Shown: positions 33,784 to 43,459, counted from the stretch's first letter. The stretch is 64,000 nucleotides of DNA from VAZQ01 sp036557705 (GCA_036557705.1 DATBHB010000159.1:1-64000); one strand, 5' to 3'. Program-made: numbers and translations. Notes: generated by a model not told the origin, from the letters alone.

Positions 33784-34485
33784 TCATCGCGTGATAGCCC
33801 CACCCCGCCCCGTCGTGTTGTCGATAGACTTGACGTCCCTGTACATTTCTAGGCAGGTGAGCCACTCGACGTAGCTCGGCAGGTAGCCTGTCGTGTTTAT
33901 ACACCTCTGCTTGTCGGTTTGAGGATATGTTGCCCAGTTGTTGACCATCTGCTGACGGGCATCGTCTTCCTGCTTCAGACAGGTTCCGACAGTGATGCCG
34001 TTGTTCGGGCCAAGGATATTGGCAACATCTTTTTCCGCCATCTGGCAGCTCTTTCGGATGTCTACAGTCGGCACATTCCCGGCCCGCGTCGCGAGGGCGG
34101 ACGACCGCCGATTTGGCGGCTGGTTTTTCGCCTGGGCGGGCGGTGCTGGCTGCGTCTGGGCAGGCGGCGAGGGCTGCGTCTCAACGGAAGGCGGAGTGAG
34201 CTCCTCGTCGCGCTGAATGCTCGGCGGCAAATCGGAAGGCCGCGGCTGCCGATGCCCGATCGGAGCCTGCATGCGCGTGTCCGCCGCCGGCAGCGAAGGG
34301 GTGGGGGTCTGGCTTACGGCAACGCCGACGACGGACAAGAAGAAAGCGCCTATGACGCTCGTACCTAAACCGAGATGATGCAGCCCGTGATTGACGGGTG
34401 CGGCGCTAATCCTGCCGCCGCGTCGAGCCACACTCCTGCGGCTCAATGACTGCTCCTGCAAACCTGTTGCGGATACTCTTACCAT
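33784..34485 (-). CDS. Exported Cys-rich-tail protein of unknown function
   Basis: This protein of about 233 residues has a basic N-terminus, a hydrophobic signal-anchor (LGTSVIGAFFLSVVGVAVSQ, about residues 37-57), a proline/glutamine-rich linker (about 80-125) and a C-terminal domain with four Cys: DIRKSCQMAEKD, ITVGTCLKQEDDARQQMVNNWATYP, DKQRCINT and WLTCLEMYRD. The same C-terminal pattern recurs in small exported proteins of Bradyrhizobium-type genomes; no function is known. The start at 34485 has GGAG upstream; in-frame ATGs at 34515 and 34536 are possible. Confidence 0.6.
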   Translation of the reverse strand: MVRVSATGLQEQSLSRRSVARRGGRISAAPVNHGLHHLGLGTSVIGAFFLSVVGVAVSQTPTPSLPAADTRMQAPIGHRQPRPSDLPPSIQRDEELTPPSVETQPSPPAQTQPAPPAQAKNQPPNRRSSALATRAGNVPTVDIRKSCQMAEKDVANILGPNNGITVGTCLKQEDDARQQMVNNWATYPQTDKQRCINTTGYLPSYVEWLTCLEMYRDVKSIDNTTGRGGAITR

Positions 34486-34728
34486 GGCTTGGCTCCACTC
34501 ATAACGCACGTGCATCTTTCGGCTGCCCGACGGCACCCCCCTACCGCGGGAATATACACATTCCCAACCCTCTCCGCTCGCTTAATTTACTGCGAAGAAA
34601 ATTCTAGTCAGCGTAGCCACCGCCGGATCGGGAGGTGCACAGCAACGAGAAAGGGGAACGGCAACCTTTCGACCGCCACCGATCGGCGGGGGAGCAATCG
34701 CCCGTGCGAACGCCATAGGCGTGAAATT

Positions 34729-34766
34729 AAACGTTTGTTCATCCCAAGATAAACATTCGTTCATCC
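34729..34766. promoter_or_regulatory. Tandem 16-bp direct repeat, candidate operator
   Basis: AAACGTTTGTTCATCC at 34729-34744 and AAACATTCGTTCATCC at 34751-34766 differ at two positions and are spaced 22 bp start to start, two turns of the helix. They lie 86-123 bp before the next gene in an otherwise empty, AT-richer intergenic stretch (34486-34851). The binding protein is unknown. Confidence 0.5.
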
Positions 34767-34851
34767 AAAAAGATTTTTTCGCGGAACGAAACCCTCCGAT
34801 CACTGCCGAATTTGTTTGCCGAGGCGTTGGGCGGTTACCAGGGAGGATCTT

Positions 34852-35571
34852 ATGAGGTTGGTTATCGTCATGCTTGGAGCCGCAGCAGCCATGACCATGG
34901 CGGCGGCGGTATCGGCTGCACCGGCAAAGGGCGGCGTTCAGCTCGCGCAGGCGCAGGAATCCGGCACGCAGTCCGGCGTCGGCAGCGCCACAAACCAGCG
35001 CGACAACACCGGCAACCGCGAGCACGGCGGCGCTGCGACGCGCACATCGAAACGCGGCGGCAAGTCAACCGGCGCCGAGCGGGGAACGGTGCGTAACGAA
35101 CGGACGAGCCACACGTCGGCTCGCGGGTCGGAAGAGACCCGCGTCTCGGTGCGCGGCGGCCGTACCCACGCAGGCGTACGCACTACGGAACACGATGGCG
35201 ACGTCGTGGTCAAGAACAAGAAGGTGCACCGGTACGTTTATAGTGAGCCCACTACGGTAATCAAAAAACGGAAGCATTACGTGAGCGATCGCGAGCCTTC
35301 GAACGCCGTCGTCATCAAGGAGCGGCGGGAGCATCCGGGCGGTGTGACCGTGAGCGGCGGGGTTTCCACCCGCACGAACGTGCATACCCGCAGCACCGGC
35401 AGCACCACGGTGGGTCGCAGCAGCACAACGCGCACCAGCGGCGGCAAGGGAGCAAATGTGCGCTCATCGGGCCATGGCGGCTCAAACAGCGGCGGCTCGA
35501 GCGGGGGCCATACCGGGCAATCGCGCGGCAGCAATCGTTCCGGCTCTTCGGGCGGCGGCTACAACGACTGA
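34852..35571 (+). CDS. Exported Ser/Gly/Arg-rich protein
   Basis: This 239-residue protein has a signal peptide (MRLVIVMLGAAAAMTMAAAVSAAP) followed by a polar, low-complexity chain rich in Ser, Gly, Thr, Arg and Asn. It holds a middle motif with VVVKNKKVHRYVYSEPTTVIKKRKHY and ends in Gly-Ser runs (SNSGGSSGGHTGQSRG). A strong ribosome site (GGGAGGAT at 34841-34848) precedes the ATG. Basic, disordered exported proteins of this kind occur in Hyphomicrobiales cell envelopes, but no function can be assigned. The tandem repeat upstream suggests regulated expression. Confidence 0.65.
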   Translation: MRLVIVMLGAAAAMTMAAAVSAAPAKGGVQLAQAQESGTQSGVGSATNQRDNTGNREHGGAATRTSKRGGKSTGAERGTVRNERTSHTSARGSEETRVSVRGGRTHAGVRTTEHDGDVVVKNKKVHRYVYSEPTTVIKKRKHYVSDREPSNAVVIKERREHPGGVTVSGGVSTRTNVHTRSTGSTTVGRSSTTRTSGGKGANVRSSGHGGSNSGGSSGGHTGQSRGSNRSGSSGGGYND

Positions 35572-35579
35572 AATGATTC

Positions 35580-37236
35580 TCATGCGATGGGTTGAGGCGG
35601 GCGAAAGCCGCCGAAACCCATCGCATTGCAGTTAACAAACACTTTCAGCGCGGCGACCAGCGCCTTTGGATCAAACTGCCCCTGATACACCGGCGGCGGC
35701 GCGGGGCCGCGCTTGAGCAGGATGTAGATCGCCTCCCACGCCGAGCGGACGGAGCATTCGATGGTGAAGGCTATTTCCCTCGGAACCTCGACGTACTGGC
35801 CGATGAGCCCGAGATTGGTCGCTCCCTCTGGAACTGCGGGAGGCCTGTCGCTGCGGTTCCGGGGGAGCCAGATATTGTTGACATAAGGCAGGTTGCAAGG
35901 CACGCAAATCGAAGACGCCATGATCGCGGCCAAGCGCCGGTCGAACCGAAGGTGCCGCAGCGTCTCCTCCAGGATCTCCGCGCCGGTGCATTCATCCATG
36001 CGTTTGCACACAAAATCGCCGTTGCGTTCGGAATTAAGACCGTAGCCCCACCAGACGCTCGTGCCTGGCGGCTGGCCGATGATTTCCGGCTGGTGGAAGA
36101 CGGACAGCGACAGAACCCAGCCCGAGTCCTTGAGAGTTACGAGCCCGCCGCGCCCCGGCTCGCTGCCGGTCAGTGCGGAGATTTGCTCGATGAAGTCGGT
36201 CCCTCGGTCGGTAACCGTGAAAGTCACCCAGCGCGACAAGAGCACCCGGGCCTCGCCGAAGAATGCGTCGGGGTTGCCGAATTGCGTGCGCCCCTTGGCG
36301 AGGCGCGTCCACAGCGCCCAGGACCGTCCACTCGGCCGCGGCCGCGGCACCTCCGTCATCGATCCCGCCGAAAGATCAGCCGCTTGCGATCCGGTGGTCA
36401 CGAGCACGAGATCCTCCGGCGCGACCGCGACCGAAATCACGCCGCCCCCCCGTTCATAGTCGAGTCGATCGACGGTCATGCGCCCTGGCGAGGGCGCGAA
36501 ACCGATGTCGTGCACGAAGGCGCCGGTGAGGAAGTTCACCCCGCGCGGGCGCAGCCACGCGACCAGGGGTTCGATGAACGCCTGATGCTGATTGATGGGC
36601 GTGCGCATCACGCCCGCCATGTCCGACAGGTGACCGAACAGGTACAGGAAGCGGTTCATGTAGCGGCGAAACTCGATCGCGCTGTGCTTGGGCAGCGACC
36701 CCATGATCGTCGACCAGAGGAGCCAGAATTCGGTCGAGAAAAAGCGCGGAGAAAAGAACTCCACGATCCGCCGTCCGTCCAGCATCGCTTCGGGCGTCAG
36801 CAGAACCCGCGCCAGGCAAAGGCCGTCATGGAGGCTCAGGCCGAAACGCGGACCATGCACGACGCGGCCGTCGCGATCGAAGATGTGCGCCCGGTCATGG
36901 TACGGCTCGCCGGTATTGAACGCGAAGAATTCCTCGGTGACGGAAATAGAGGGATTGCTTGCGGAGGGAATCGACCTGAGCAGTTCAAACGTGCAGCGGA
37001 ATTCCTTGTCGAATACCGAGCCAGGCAGGTTGTAGCCAGTCTCCGCACTGCCGCCGAGAAAGAACCCGCCGCCCAGTTGCTCGTCCGCCTCATAGATCGT
37101 GATGTCCTCGCCGGATACCCCCGCGTTCCGGATGAGAAGCGCGCCCGCCGCCAGTCCGCCAAATCCTCCACCGATGATGTGCGCCTTCGTCGGCCTTCTC
37201 CCCGGACCCCACGGCGGAACGCCGTCTTTGCCTCAT
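35580..37236 (-). pseudogene. Oleate hydratase (MCRA family), frameshifted near start
   Basis: The minus-strand frame encodes a nearly full FAD-dependent oleate hydratase, which adds water to the double bond of unsaturated fatty acids. Visible are HIIGGGFGGLAAGALLIRNAG (FAD-binding glycines), EADEQLGGGFFLGG, MRTPINQHQAFIEPL, and FNPKAL-like FDPKALVAALKVF near the end. From about 37187 down to the stop the frame is continuous, but between the preceding TGA and there it has no ATG, GTG or TTG until 36860, deep inside the FAD domain. The frame starting with ATG at 37236 (MRQRRRSAVGSGEKAD) joins it perfectly if one base near 37187-37190 is ignored, giving ...GEKAD-KAHIIGGG. So the gene carries a single-base frameshift: either a recent mutation or a sequencing error. 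Confidence 0.78.
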
Positions 37237-37509
37237 CGAGCCTATCCCGCCAGGCTCCGCGACAGAATGGTTACGTAAAGCGAACCTGCTCCCGGCGTGC
37301 ATCGACCAAAGGTCAGCCAGGGTGAGCGCCGAAGTCGCTCCCCGAAAACGGGAGGAATACCAATGACAATCTACTATCCCGCTCGTGACGGCCACCCGTC
37401 CATGTTCGAGGACGATGCCGGATTCCTGCTGAAATCCGCCCCGCTGCCGGTGTCCCAAAGCAAAAGCCGCGATGCAGATTCCTCTGACCGTTCTACCGCC
37501 GACCTCCTT

Positions 37510-37719
37510 CTAACGTCTACGCTGATTCCAATGGGGGTTCTGGATGCAGTGGCTGGTGTGTCCATGCGCAGCGGCCATGCATTGCTTCCAGGTATTGAAG
37601 GAACAGTCGTTTCCCGAACTGCCGTGCGTGCAATACCGGGCATTATGAACGGCACCGGCCGGCTGTGAGCCGGCTGCCAGCGCAGCGGCCACCGCAAAGA
37701 TTACAAAGGCAAAACGCAT
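37510..37719 (-). CDS. DUF3551 exported small protein
   Basis: This 69-residue protein has a signal peptide (MRFAFVIFAVAAALAAGSQPAGA) and a mature part with the DUF3551 cysteine pattern: YCTHGSSGNDCSFNTWKQCMAAAHGHTSHCIQNP. The start is fixed by AGGAGGATCAC directly before the ATG. DUF3551 proteins are abundant in Bradyrhizobiaceae; their function is unknown, and the four Cys suggest two disulfides in the periplasm. Confidence 0.82.
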   Translation of the reverse strand: MRFAFVIFAVAAALAAGSQPAGAVHNARYCTHGSSGNDCSFNTWKQCMAAAHGHTSHCIQNPHWNQRRR

Positions 37720-37905
37720 GTGATCCTCCTGATTGTGTCCAGTGCCGGACGGCGCAAAAGCACCTGAGCGGCACGAAGCTATTCCTATATCGGTCAAAAG
37801 TACAGGACCCGCTTTGCGGATCGTAAACGGGCGTGGTCGGCTTAGCGCCAATTCGACCTATTTCCGCGAGGGGTCGTCAGGAGAAACACTCCCGGCGAGC
37901 ATCTC

Positions 37906-38685
37906 TCAGATCCCCGCGTACCATTCATACCCTCGATCCGCCCAATAGCTCCCGCGCCCTCCGGCGATCTGGCGAAAGCTCTCGACGGCTTCGATGCGCA
38001 TGATGTACTTGGCCATTTTGTAACCAAGCTGGCGTTCCAGCCGCAGGCGAAGCGGCGCTCCGTACGGCACCGGCAGCGGCGCATCATTCATTTCGTAGGC
38101 AAGGATTGTCTGCGGATGGAACGCGTCGGACAGGCCGATACTCTCATAATATTTGTCGGATTCACCGAAGAACGATTCCTCGAGACTATCGGCGCAGAAA
38201 AATACTATGTATTTGGCATCTGGCTTAAGGCCGGCGCGCTGCAATACCGTGCCGAGGGGAACACCTTTCCACCTTCCAATGCAGCTCCATCCCTCGACGC
38301 AATCATGGCGCGTGATCTGAGTACGCGAAGGCATCGCACGCAGATCGCGCAGCGACAATTGTAGTGGATGGTCGAAGAGGCCGCCGACTTCGAGCTGCCA
38401 ATCCGCAAAGCCCGATTGGGCCAAGCCCTGATAAGTGGGGTCGTCGGGATCCGTCGAGCCATTGGCTCGGAAATGCGCCGAAATATCCGCCTCGGTGAAC
38501 TCCGGAGCAAGCGATTGTTGAGACAGAAACAAGCGCTGTGCGCGTTCCGTGACTTGTTCAGCGCTATCCAAGATCTTCAGGACCGCAGGGTTTTGCGAAT
38601 AGAGATTGCAGCCGGCAAGCGGCAGTGCGCCCAGGCCCGCCGCTGCTCCCGTCAACATCTTTCGTCGGTCAATGCGAGCCGCCAT
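37906..38685 (-). CDS. Sulfite-oxidase-fold molybdopterin oxidoreductase
   Basis: This 259-residue protein has twin arginines (DRRKMLTGAAAG) and a lipobox-like LPLAGC at Cys26, so it is probably exported folded by Tat and possibly lipid-anchored. The mature part is the sulfite-oxidase molybdopterin domain: QLEVGGLFDHPLQLSL, the Mo-ligand Cys129 in RHDCVEGWSC, and the VPYGAPLRLRLERQLGYKMAKYIMRIE end. It resembles MsrP/YedY more than true sulfite oxidases, which carry a dimerisation domain absent here. Its 5' end overlaps the cytochrome b gene by 17 bp, so the pair likely forms a membrane-linked oxidoreductase. The substrate is unknown. Confidence 0.85.
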   Translation of the reverse strand: MAARIDRRKMLTGAAAGLGALPLAGCNLYSQNPAVLKILDSAEQVTERAQRLFLSQQSLAPEFTEADISAHFRANGSTDPDDPTYQGLAQSGFADWQLEVGGLFDHPLQLSLRDLRAMPSRTQITRHDCVEGWSCIGRWKGVPLGTVLQRAGLKPDAKYIVFFCADSLEESFFGESDKYYESIGLSDAFHPQTILAYEMNDAPLPVPYGAPLRLRLERQLGYKMAKYIMRIEAVESFRQIAGGRGSYWADRGYEWYAGI

Positions 38686-39532
38686 TGGGGATTACCTCAG
38701 GTCTGATTTTGTACCAGCCGGTGATCATCGAGCGCATATTGTTCAACGGGCCTGACAACAACACCATCGTTACGTGCACGACGGCAAACCCGACAAGGAG
38801 GAATGCACAGGCAAAGTGAATCGAGCGGGCCGATTGACGGCCGCCGAAACCAAAAGTCAGGAACGAAAACGCGGCATCGAGGCCTGGCGACATCGTCACG
38901 CCGGTGAGGATCAGCAGCGGGAAGATGATGAACAGGATGGCGAGGTAGGACAGCCGTTGCAGCACATTATACTGCTTGGCCTCCGCGCCACGAGGAAACC
39001 GCAGCCGCAGATGATCGAGGATGGAGGTTCCGATCCGGCGGAACTGCTGGGCGGACGGAATAAGGTCGCCCCATAGGTGGCCCCGCGCGACACTGTAGAT
39101 CAGATAAATCAGGCCGTCGAAGACCAATAGCCAAGCGAAGAAGAAATGCCAGCGCCGGCCGGTGGCGAGGTCCTGATAGCTGGGCAAAATCAACCACGCC
39201 GGAAATGCGTGCGCGTCCTTGTTTGAGGCACCGGAAAGCCCCAAAACGCCGGTCGTGTTGAAGGAGTGTCCGAAAATCATTGTCACCCCTGTTTCACGAT
39301 CGCCCTCTTGCACCGCGCCGATTGCCATAATGGGGTGAGCAAAATCCGAGGCTTGGCCGAGGTACAGCGCCGGGTGGGCATTGAAGATCTGTAATCCGCT
39401 CATCAGGAGGATTACGACGCAGACCACGCCGATCCAGTGAGTCACGCGGACAATGACGGAGTGCCGGTACACGAGCGATGACCGCGCCGGAGCAGCCAGT
39501 TCGCCATCCGCTCGTATCGGATACCCCGCCAT
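38669..39532 (-). CDS. Cytochrome b561-like membrane subunit
   Basis: This 287-residue protein has four to five membrane helices. Candidate haem-ligating His residues lie in RHSVIVRVTHWIGV (first helix), RRWHFFFAWLLVFDG, and SIHFACAFLLVGFAVVHV near the C-terminus. It belongs to the cytochrome b561/thiosulfate-reductase cytochrome b group. It starts the two-gene unit and overlaps the molybdopterin protein gene by 17 bp, so it should move electrons between the quinone pool and that periplasmic partner. A 50-residue loop between helices one and two is longer than in the simplest members. Confidence 0.82.
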   Translation of the reverse strand: MAGYPIRADGELAAPARSSLVYRHSVIVRVTHWIGVVCVVILLMSGLQIFNAHPALYLGQASDFAHPIMAIGAVQEGDRETGVTMIFGHSFNTTGVLGLSGASNKDAHAFPAWLILPSYQDLATGRRWHFFFAWLLVFDGLIYLIYSVARGHLWGDLIPSAQQFRRIGTSILDHLRLRFPRGAEAKQYNVLQRLSYLAILFIIFPLLILTGVTMSPGLDAAFSFLTFGFGGRQSARSIHFACAFLLVGFAVVHVTMVLLSGPLNNMRSMITGWYKIRPEVIPNGGSH

Positions 39533-39648
39533 GATTCGAGCACGGGATTTGATCGCTGATGTAAAGAAACTCGCGATCGTGCCGAGAGTTCCATTATGAC
39601 GCGCCGTGGGCCTGGCGAAACCCGATGGGGATCGTGGAGGTGCAGTCG

Positions 39649-41379
39649 ATGATCAACGATCTCTGGTACAAGAACGCGGTGATCTATTGCCTTTCGGTCG
39701 GTACCTATATGGATGCCAACGGCGACGGCATCGGCGATTTCATGGGGCTGATGCGCCGACTCGATTATCTCCAGGGGCTGGGTGTCACGGCGATCTGGCT
39801 GATGCCGTTCCAGATCTCGCCGCATCGCGACGACGGCTACGACGTGTCCGACTACTACGGTATCGATCCACGCTACGGGACCTTGGGCGATTTCGTCGAA
39901 TTCACGCACGCCGCCGAGCAGCGCGGCATTCGCGTGCTCATCGACCTTGTCGTCAACCATACCTCGAACGAGCACAGCTGGTTCAAACAGGCGCGCAAAG
40001 ATCCCGATTCGAAATATCGGGCTTGGTACGTCTGGTCGAAGAAGAAGCCGCCGCGCGCCGATCGGGGCATGGTGTTTCCCGGCGTTCAAAAGTCGACGTG
40101 GAGCTACGATGAAGAGGCCCGCGCCTGGTACTTCCATCGCTTCTACGAGTTTCAGCCCGACCTCAATACCTCGAACCCAGAGGTTGTGGCGGAAATCCTC
40201 AAGATTATGGGCTTCTGGATTCAACTCGGCGTTTCCGGCTTCCGCATGGATGCCGTGCCGTTCGTGATCGCCACGAAAGGGCCGGACGTCGCCAAACCGA
40301 AAGAGCAATACGAGATGCTGCGCGTTTTCCGCGAGTTTCTGCAGTGGCGCAGGGGCGATTGTATCGTGCTCGCGGAAGCCAACGTCCTGCCCGAGACCGA
40401 CATGGAATATTTCGGAAGCGCCGGCGATCGCATGCACATGATGTTTAATTTTCAGGTGAACCAGAATTTGTTCTACGCTTTGGCGACGGCCGATACGCGT
40501 CCGCTTATCGAGGCTATGAAGGCGACGCAAGCGCGGCCTGCGACGGCGCAATGGGGATTGTTTCTGCGCAATCACGACGAACTCGATCTCGGCCGCCTCA
40601 CCGAGGGCCAGCGGGCGCGTGTGTTCGAGGCCTTCGGACCCGATCCCGAGATGCAGCTTTACGGCCGCGGTATCCGAAGGAGACTTGCTCCGATGCTCGG
40701 CGGCGACCGCCGACGGCTCGAATTGGCCTACAGCCTGATGTTCACTTTGCCAGGCACGCCGGTCATTCGTTACGGCGACGAGATCGGCATGGGCGATGAT
40801 CTGAAATTGCCTGAACGCAACTGCGCGCGTACGCCCATGCAATGGTCGAACGAGCCGCACGGCGGCTTCACCAAGAACGACAGGCCTTGGCTGCCGGTAA
40901 TCTCCGGCGGGCCCTACGGCTTCGAGCAGATCAATGCCGCAATCCAGCGGCGCCATCCGGATTCGCTCCTCAACTGGACCGAGCGGATCATCCGAATGCG
41001 CAAGGAGGTGCCGGAAGTGGGCTGGGGCGAGTTCGCGGTGATCAGCAGTCCCGATCCGGCCGTCCTCATTCTCCGTTACGATTGGCGGAACAATTCGGTA
41101 TTGTTCGTGCACAATCTCGACGCCAAACCGCGCGAGATCAGGTTCGCGGCCGGCCGCTCCGGCAGGGAGCAGGGGACATTGCTCATCAATCTGCTCTCCG
41201 AAGATCACAGCCGTGCCGGAACCGATGGACAACACCGGCTCGTGATCGAAGGCTATGGCTACCGCTGGTACCGGGTCGGCGGATTGGATTACCTGCTTCG
41301 CCGCAGCGAGATCGATGAGCCTGAACAAGGAAAGGCGGTTCGAGTTCGTCGTCAATCTCATCACGGCGAAGGCCGATAA
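39649..41379 (+). CDS. GH13 alpha-amylase family enzyme (trehalose-synthase-like)
   Basis: This 576-residue GH13 protein resembles maltose alpha-D-glucosyltransferase (trehalose synthase). Conserved regions are DLVVNHTS, GFRMDAVPF with nucleophile Asp201, LAEANV with acid/base Glu243, and LRNHDELDL with Asp310, so the active site is complete. The C-terminal beta domain (about 495-560) is present. The start at 39649 follows GGAGGT at 39636-39641; an in-frame ATG at 39625 is possible. It is followed after 20 bp by the FAD oxidoreductase gene on the same strand, with no obvious shared pathway. Expected products are trehalose from maltose, or related transfer. Confidence 0.85.
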   Translation: MINDLWYKNAVIYCLSVGTYMDANGDGIGDFMGLMRRLDYLQGLGVTAIWLMPFQISPHRDDGYDVSDYYGIDPRYGTLGDFVEFTHAAEQRGIRVLIDLVVNHTSNEHSWFKQARKDPDSKYRAWYVWSKKKPPRADRGMVFPGVQKSTWSYDEEARAWYFHRFYEFQPDLNTSNPEVVAEILKIMGFWIQLGVSGFRMDAVPFVIATKGPDVAKPKEQYEMLRVFREFLQWRRGDCIVLAEANVLPETDMEYFGSAGDRMHMMFNFQVNQNLFYALATADTRPLIEAMKATQARPATAQWGLFLRNHDELDLGRLTEGQRARVFEAFGPDPEMQLYGRGIRRRLAPMLGGDRRRLELAYSLMFTLPGTPVIRYGDEIGMGDDLKLPERNCARTPMQWSNEPHGGFTKNDRPWLPVISGGPYGFEQINAAIQRRHPDSLLNWTERIIRMRKEVPEVGWGEFAVISSPDPAVLILRYDWRNNSVLFVHNLDAKPREIRFAAGRSGREQGTLLINLLSEDHSRAGTDGQHRLVIEGYGYRWYRVGGLDYLLRRSEIDEPEQGKAVRVRRQSHHGEGR

Positions 41380-41399
41380 TCGTCTCGGAGGAAATTGAC

Positions 41400-43457
41400 A
41401 TGGCCAAGAAGAGCACTGCAGGACCGAAAGAGACAAAGCTCAAGAAAGAGAAAGCTGTCAGCAGGCGGGATTTCTTCAAGAGCGGAACTGCCGCTGGCGT
41501 CAGTGCAGCGGTCCTGGCGGGACCCGGCAGGGCGTTAGCTCAAGATGTTACGTGGAACTACGAAGCCGATGTTGTCGTCTGCGGTGCGGGGTGCACAGGT
41601 CTTCACGCGGCGATCAGGGCACGCGATCTCGGAGCATCCGTGCTCGTTGTCGATTCGAATTTTGATATTGGCGGCAAAATGGTCCACAGCGGCGGCTTCG
41701 TTTCCCTTGGTGGCGGGGATGCCATACAGCGCAGGGATCGCGTGGGCGCCGACCCGGACGGTTTCGGTCTGAGCGCTCCGCTGGTTCCACCAAACGATCT
41801 GGAGGACGACCCGGACCTTCTGTTCAAGGACATGACCGATTGGTCGGTCGTGGACGCGAGCGCCGTTGCCAGGTACCGATACAACGATCGCCAGCTTCAT
41901 CGCGCCTGGGCCGACAACGCTCCGCTGACCCGGCAATTCCAGCTTGAGAACTACGTCCGGTTTGCCCGTATTGACGGTACCCATTTTGGCGGCGGGGTAT
42001 CGCGCGCGCGCATGGCCAAGGCCATGTTGAAGCTTGCGGCGAAGACCGACATCAAGGCGGGCACGCTGTCGGCAGAGGACCGAGGCGATCCCGAAAAGGA
42101 ACGGCACTCGCGCTTTAATCCGATGCGCCAAACGCCTGGGATTCCGGCAGCATCCGTTGGAGCGCCGGGATGGGTCTATGGCGGCTTCTGTCTGTCGAGA
42201 TGTCTGGAGTTCAGCGCCCGGGAAAAGGGCGTCCGCTTCATGCTCAACCGCCACATGGATGAGATCGTCCGCGAACGGCGGTTCGCCGGCAGGGTTCTGG
42301 GGATAAAGGCAAGCTACACGCCAAGGTTCGATCCGGACACAGGAGCGCGCCTGGAAAGCTTCTGGCAGAACGGCAACGCTGACGAACGCGCTGCCACAAT
42401 CTCCATTCGCGCCAGGAAGGCGGTCGTCATCGGCACCGGCGGCCACCTGAACAATCGTTACATTCGCACCATGTTTGATCCGAGATTGTACATGGATGCG
42501 TTCGAGGAGGTGGTGGCTCCCTTGCTCGGACCTCATGGCCAGGATGCGAGCGGCATCGTCGCCGGAATGGATATCGGCGCGAACCTTGCCGGAATGATGC
42601 AGAATTACCAACACCAACTCGCGTCTCCAAAGATCAGCAGCGTGCTTGGTACCCGTGATCCGCACGCGAGCATCTTTCCGGGACATCCTTCGTTCGCGTT
42701 CGCAAAAGCCAAGGGAATTGATATTGGCAATTCCGGCTGGGAGCATGTGATCGCGGTAAACCAGATCGGGAAGCGCTTCTACAGCGAGACCGCCATTCCA
42801 AATAGCGCCATCGGCAATCCCAAGTACCCGCCTGGAACCGACGGCACTCGCAAGCCCTTCACGGCAACGGATTGGCACAACGCCAGCACTGCCCAGATCA
42901 AGGCCCAGTTCAAAAGGTCATCCGCCACAGATGCGGCACTTGCGATCAATGAGGGGTCGGAACCTCCGGACTTTCAATCCGGGCCGGTATGGGTGATCTT
43001 TGATTCCGCCGCAGTTGCGCGGACAGGCTGGAAGATTCGCTATCCCTACATCGCTGATCCGCCCGACGGGTATTTCCACAAAGCCGACACCATTGCCGAA
43101 CTCGCCAAAAAAGTCAGGGCGAATATGCATCAGAAGATGCCGCTCAAATACTTGGAACAGACGGTGACGAAGTTCAACGAGTTTACGGACAAAGGCGTCG
43201 ACGAGGACTTCGAGAAGCCGGTGATGCACAAGATCAGCACTCCTCCCTTCTACGCCGCCTGGGGGGCGATCGGCATGCTGGATTCTTTCGGCGGCTTGCG
43301 GATCAACGGTAAAGCGCAGGTCGTCGATCGCTGGGGCGAAATCATACCCGGCCTTTACGCGGGCGGCGAAGCCAGCGGTGGCGGCCAGCAGCATGGTCTC
43401 GGCCGAGCATCTGTTCACGGCTACATCGCTGGGACGAACGCGGCCCGAGAGGGGTAA
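41400..43457 (+). CDS. Tat-exported FAD-dependent oxidoreductase
   Basis: This 685-residue flavoprotein has a basic N-terminus and a Tat signal (AVSRRDFFKSGTAAGVSAAV, about 20-40). The FAD-binding site follows (ADVVVCGAGCTGLHAAIRARDLGASVLVVD, from about 56), and a C-terminal FAD motif is seen (GEIIPGLYAGGEASGGGQQHGLGRASVHG). This is the fumarate reductase/3-ketosteroid dehydrogenase flavoprotein superfamily. Export through Tat with bound FAD implies a periplasmic reductase or dehydrogenase, but no cytochrome partner gene is adjacent. The ATG lies 20 bp after the GH13 gene with AGGAAATT before it. The substrate is not predictable. Confidence 0.82.
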   Translation: MAKKSTAGPKETKLKKEKAVSRRDFFKSGTAAGVSAAVLAGPGRALAQDVTWNYEADVVVCGAGCTGLHAAIRARDLGASVLVVDSNFDIGGKMVHSGGFVSLGGGDAIQRRDRVGADPDGFGLSAPLVPPNDLEDDPDLLFKDMTDWSVVDASAVARYRYNDRQLHRAWADNAPLTRQFQLENYVRFARIDGTHFGGGVSRARMAKAMLKLAAKTDIKAGTLSAEDRGDPEKERHSRFNPMRQTPGIPAASVGAPGWVYGGFCLSRCLEFSAREKGVRFMLNRHMDEIVRERRFAGRVLGIKASYTPRFDPDTGARLESFWQNGNADERAATISIRARKAVVIGTGGHLNNRYIRTMFDPRLYMDAFEEVVAPLLGPHGQDASGIVAGMDIGANLAGMMQNYQHQLASPKISSVLGTRDPHASIFPGHPSFAFAKAKGIDIGNSGWEHVIAVNQIGKRFYSETAIPNSAIGNPKYPPGTDGTRKPFTATDWHNASTAQIKAQFKRSSATDAALAINEGSEPPDFQSGPVWVIFDSAAVARTGWKIRYPYIADPPDGYFHKADTIAELAKKVRANMHQKMPLKYLEQTVTKFNEFTDKGVDEDFEKPVMHKISTPPFYAAWGAIGMLDSFGGLRINGKAQVVDRWGEIIPGLYAGGEASGGGQQHGLGRASVHGYIAGTNAAREG

Positions 43458-43459
43458 AT

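Noticed and set aside
35592..37325. 577-residue plus-strand frame
   Set aside because: It is antisense to oleate hydratase, has biased composition and no family resemblance.
37363..37668. Plus-strand frame of 101 residues
   Set aside because: It overlaps the DUF3551 gene, which has a signal peptide, the family Cys pattern and a strong ribosome site on the other strand.
39442..41436. 664-residue minus-strand frame
   Set aside because: It is antisense to the GH13 enzyme, whose catalytic motifs are intact on the plus strand.
41535..42878. 447-residue minus-strand frame
   Set aside because: It is antisense to the Tat-exported flavoprotein gene; no domain is recognisable.
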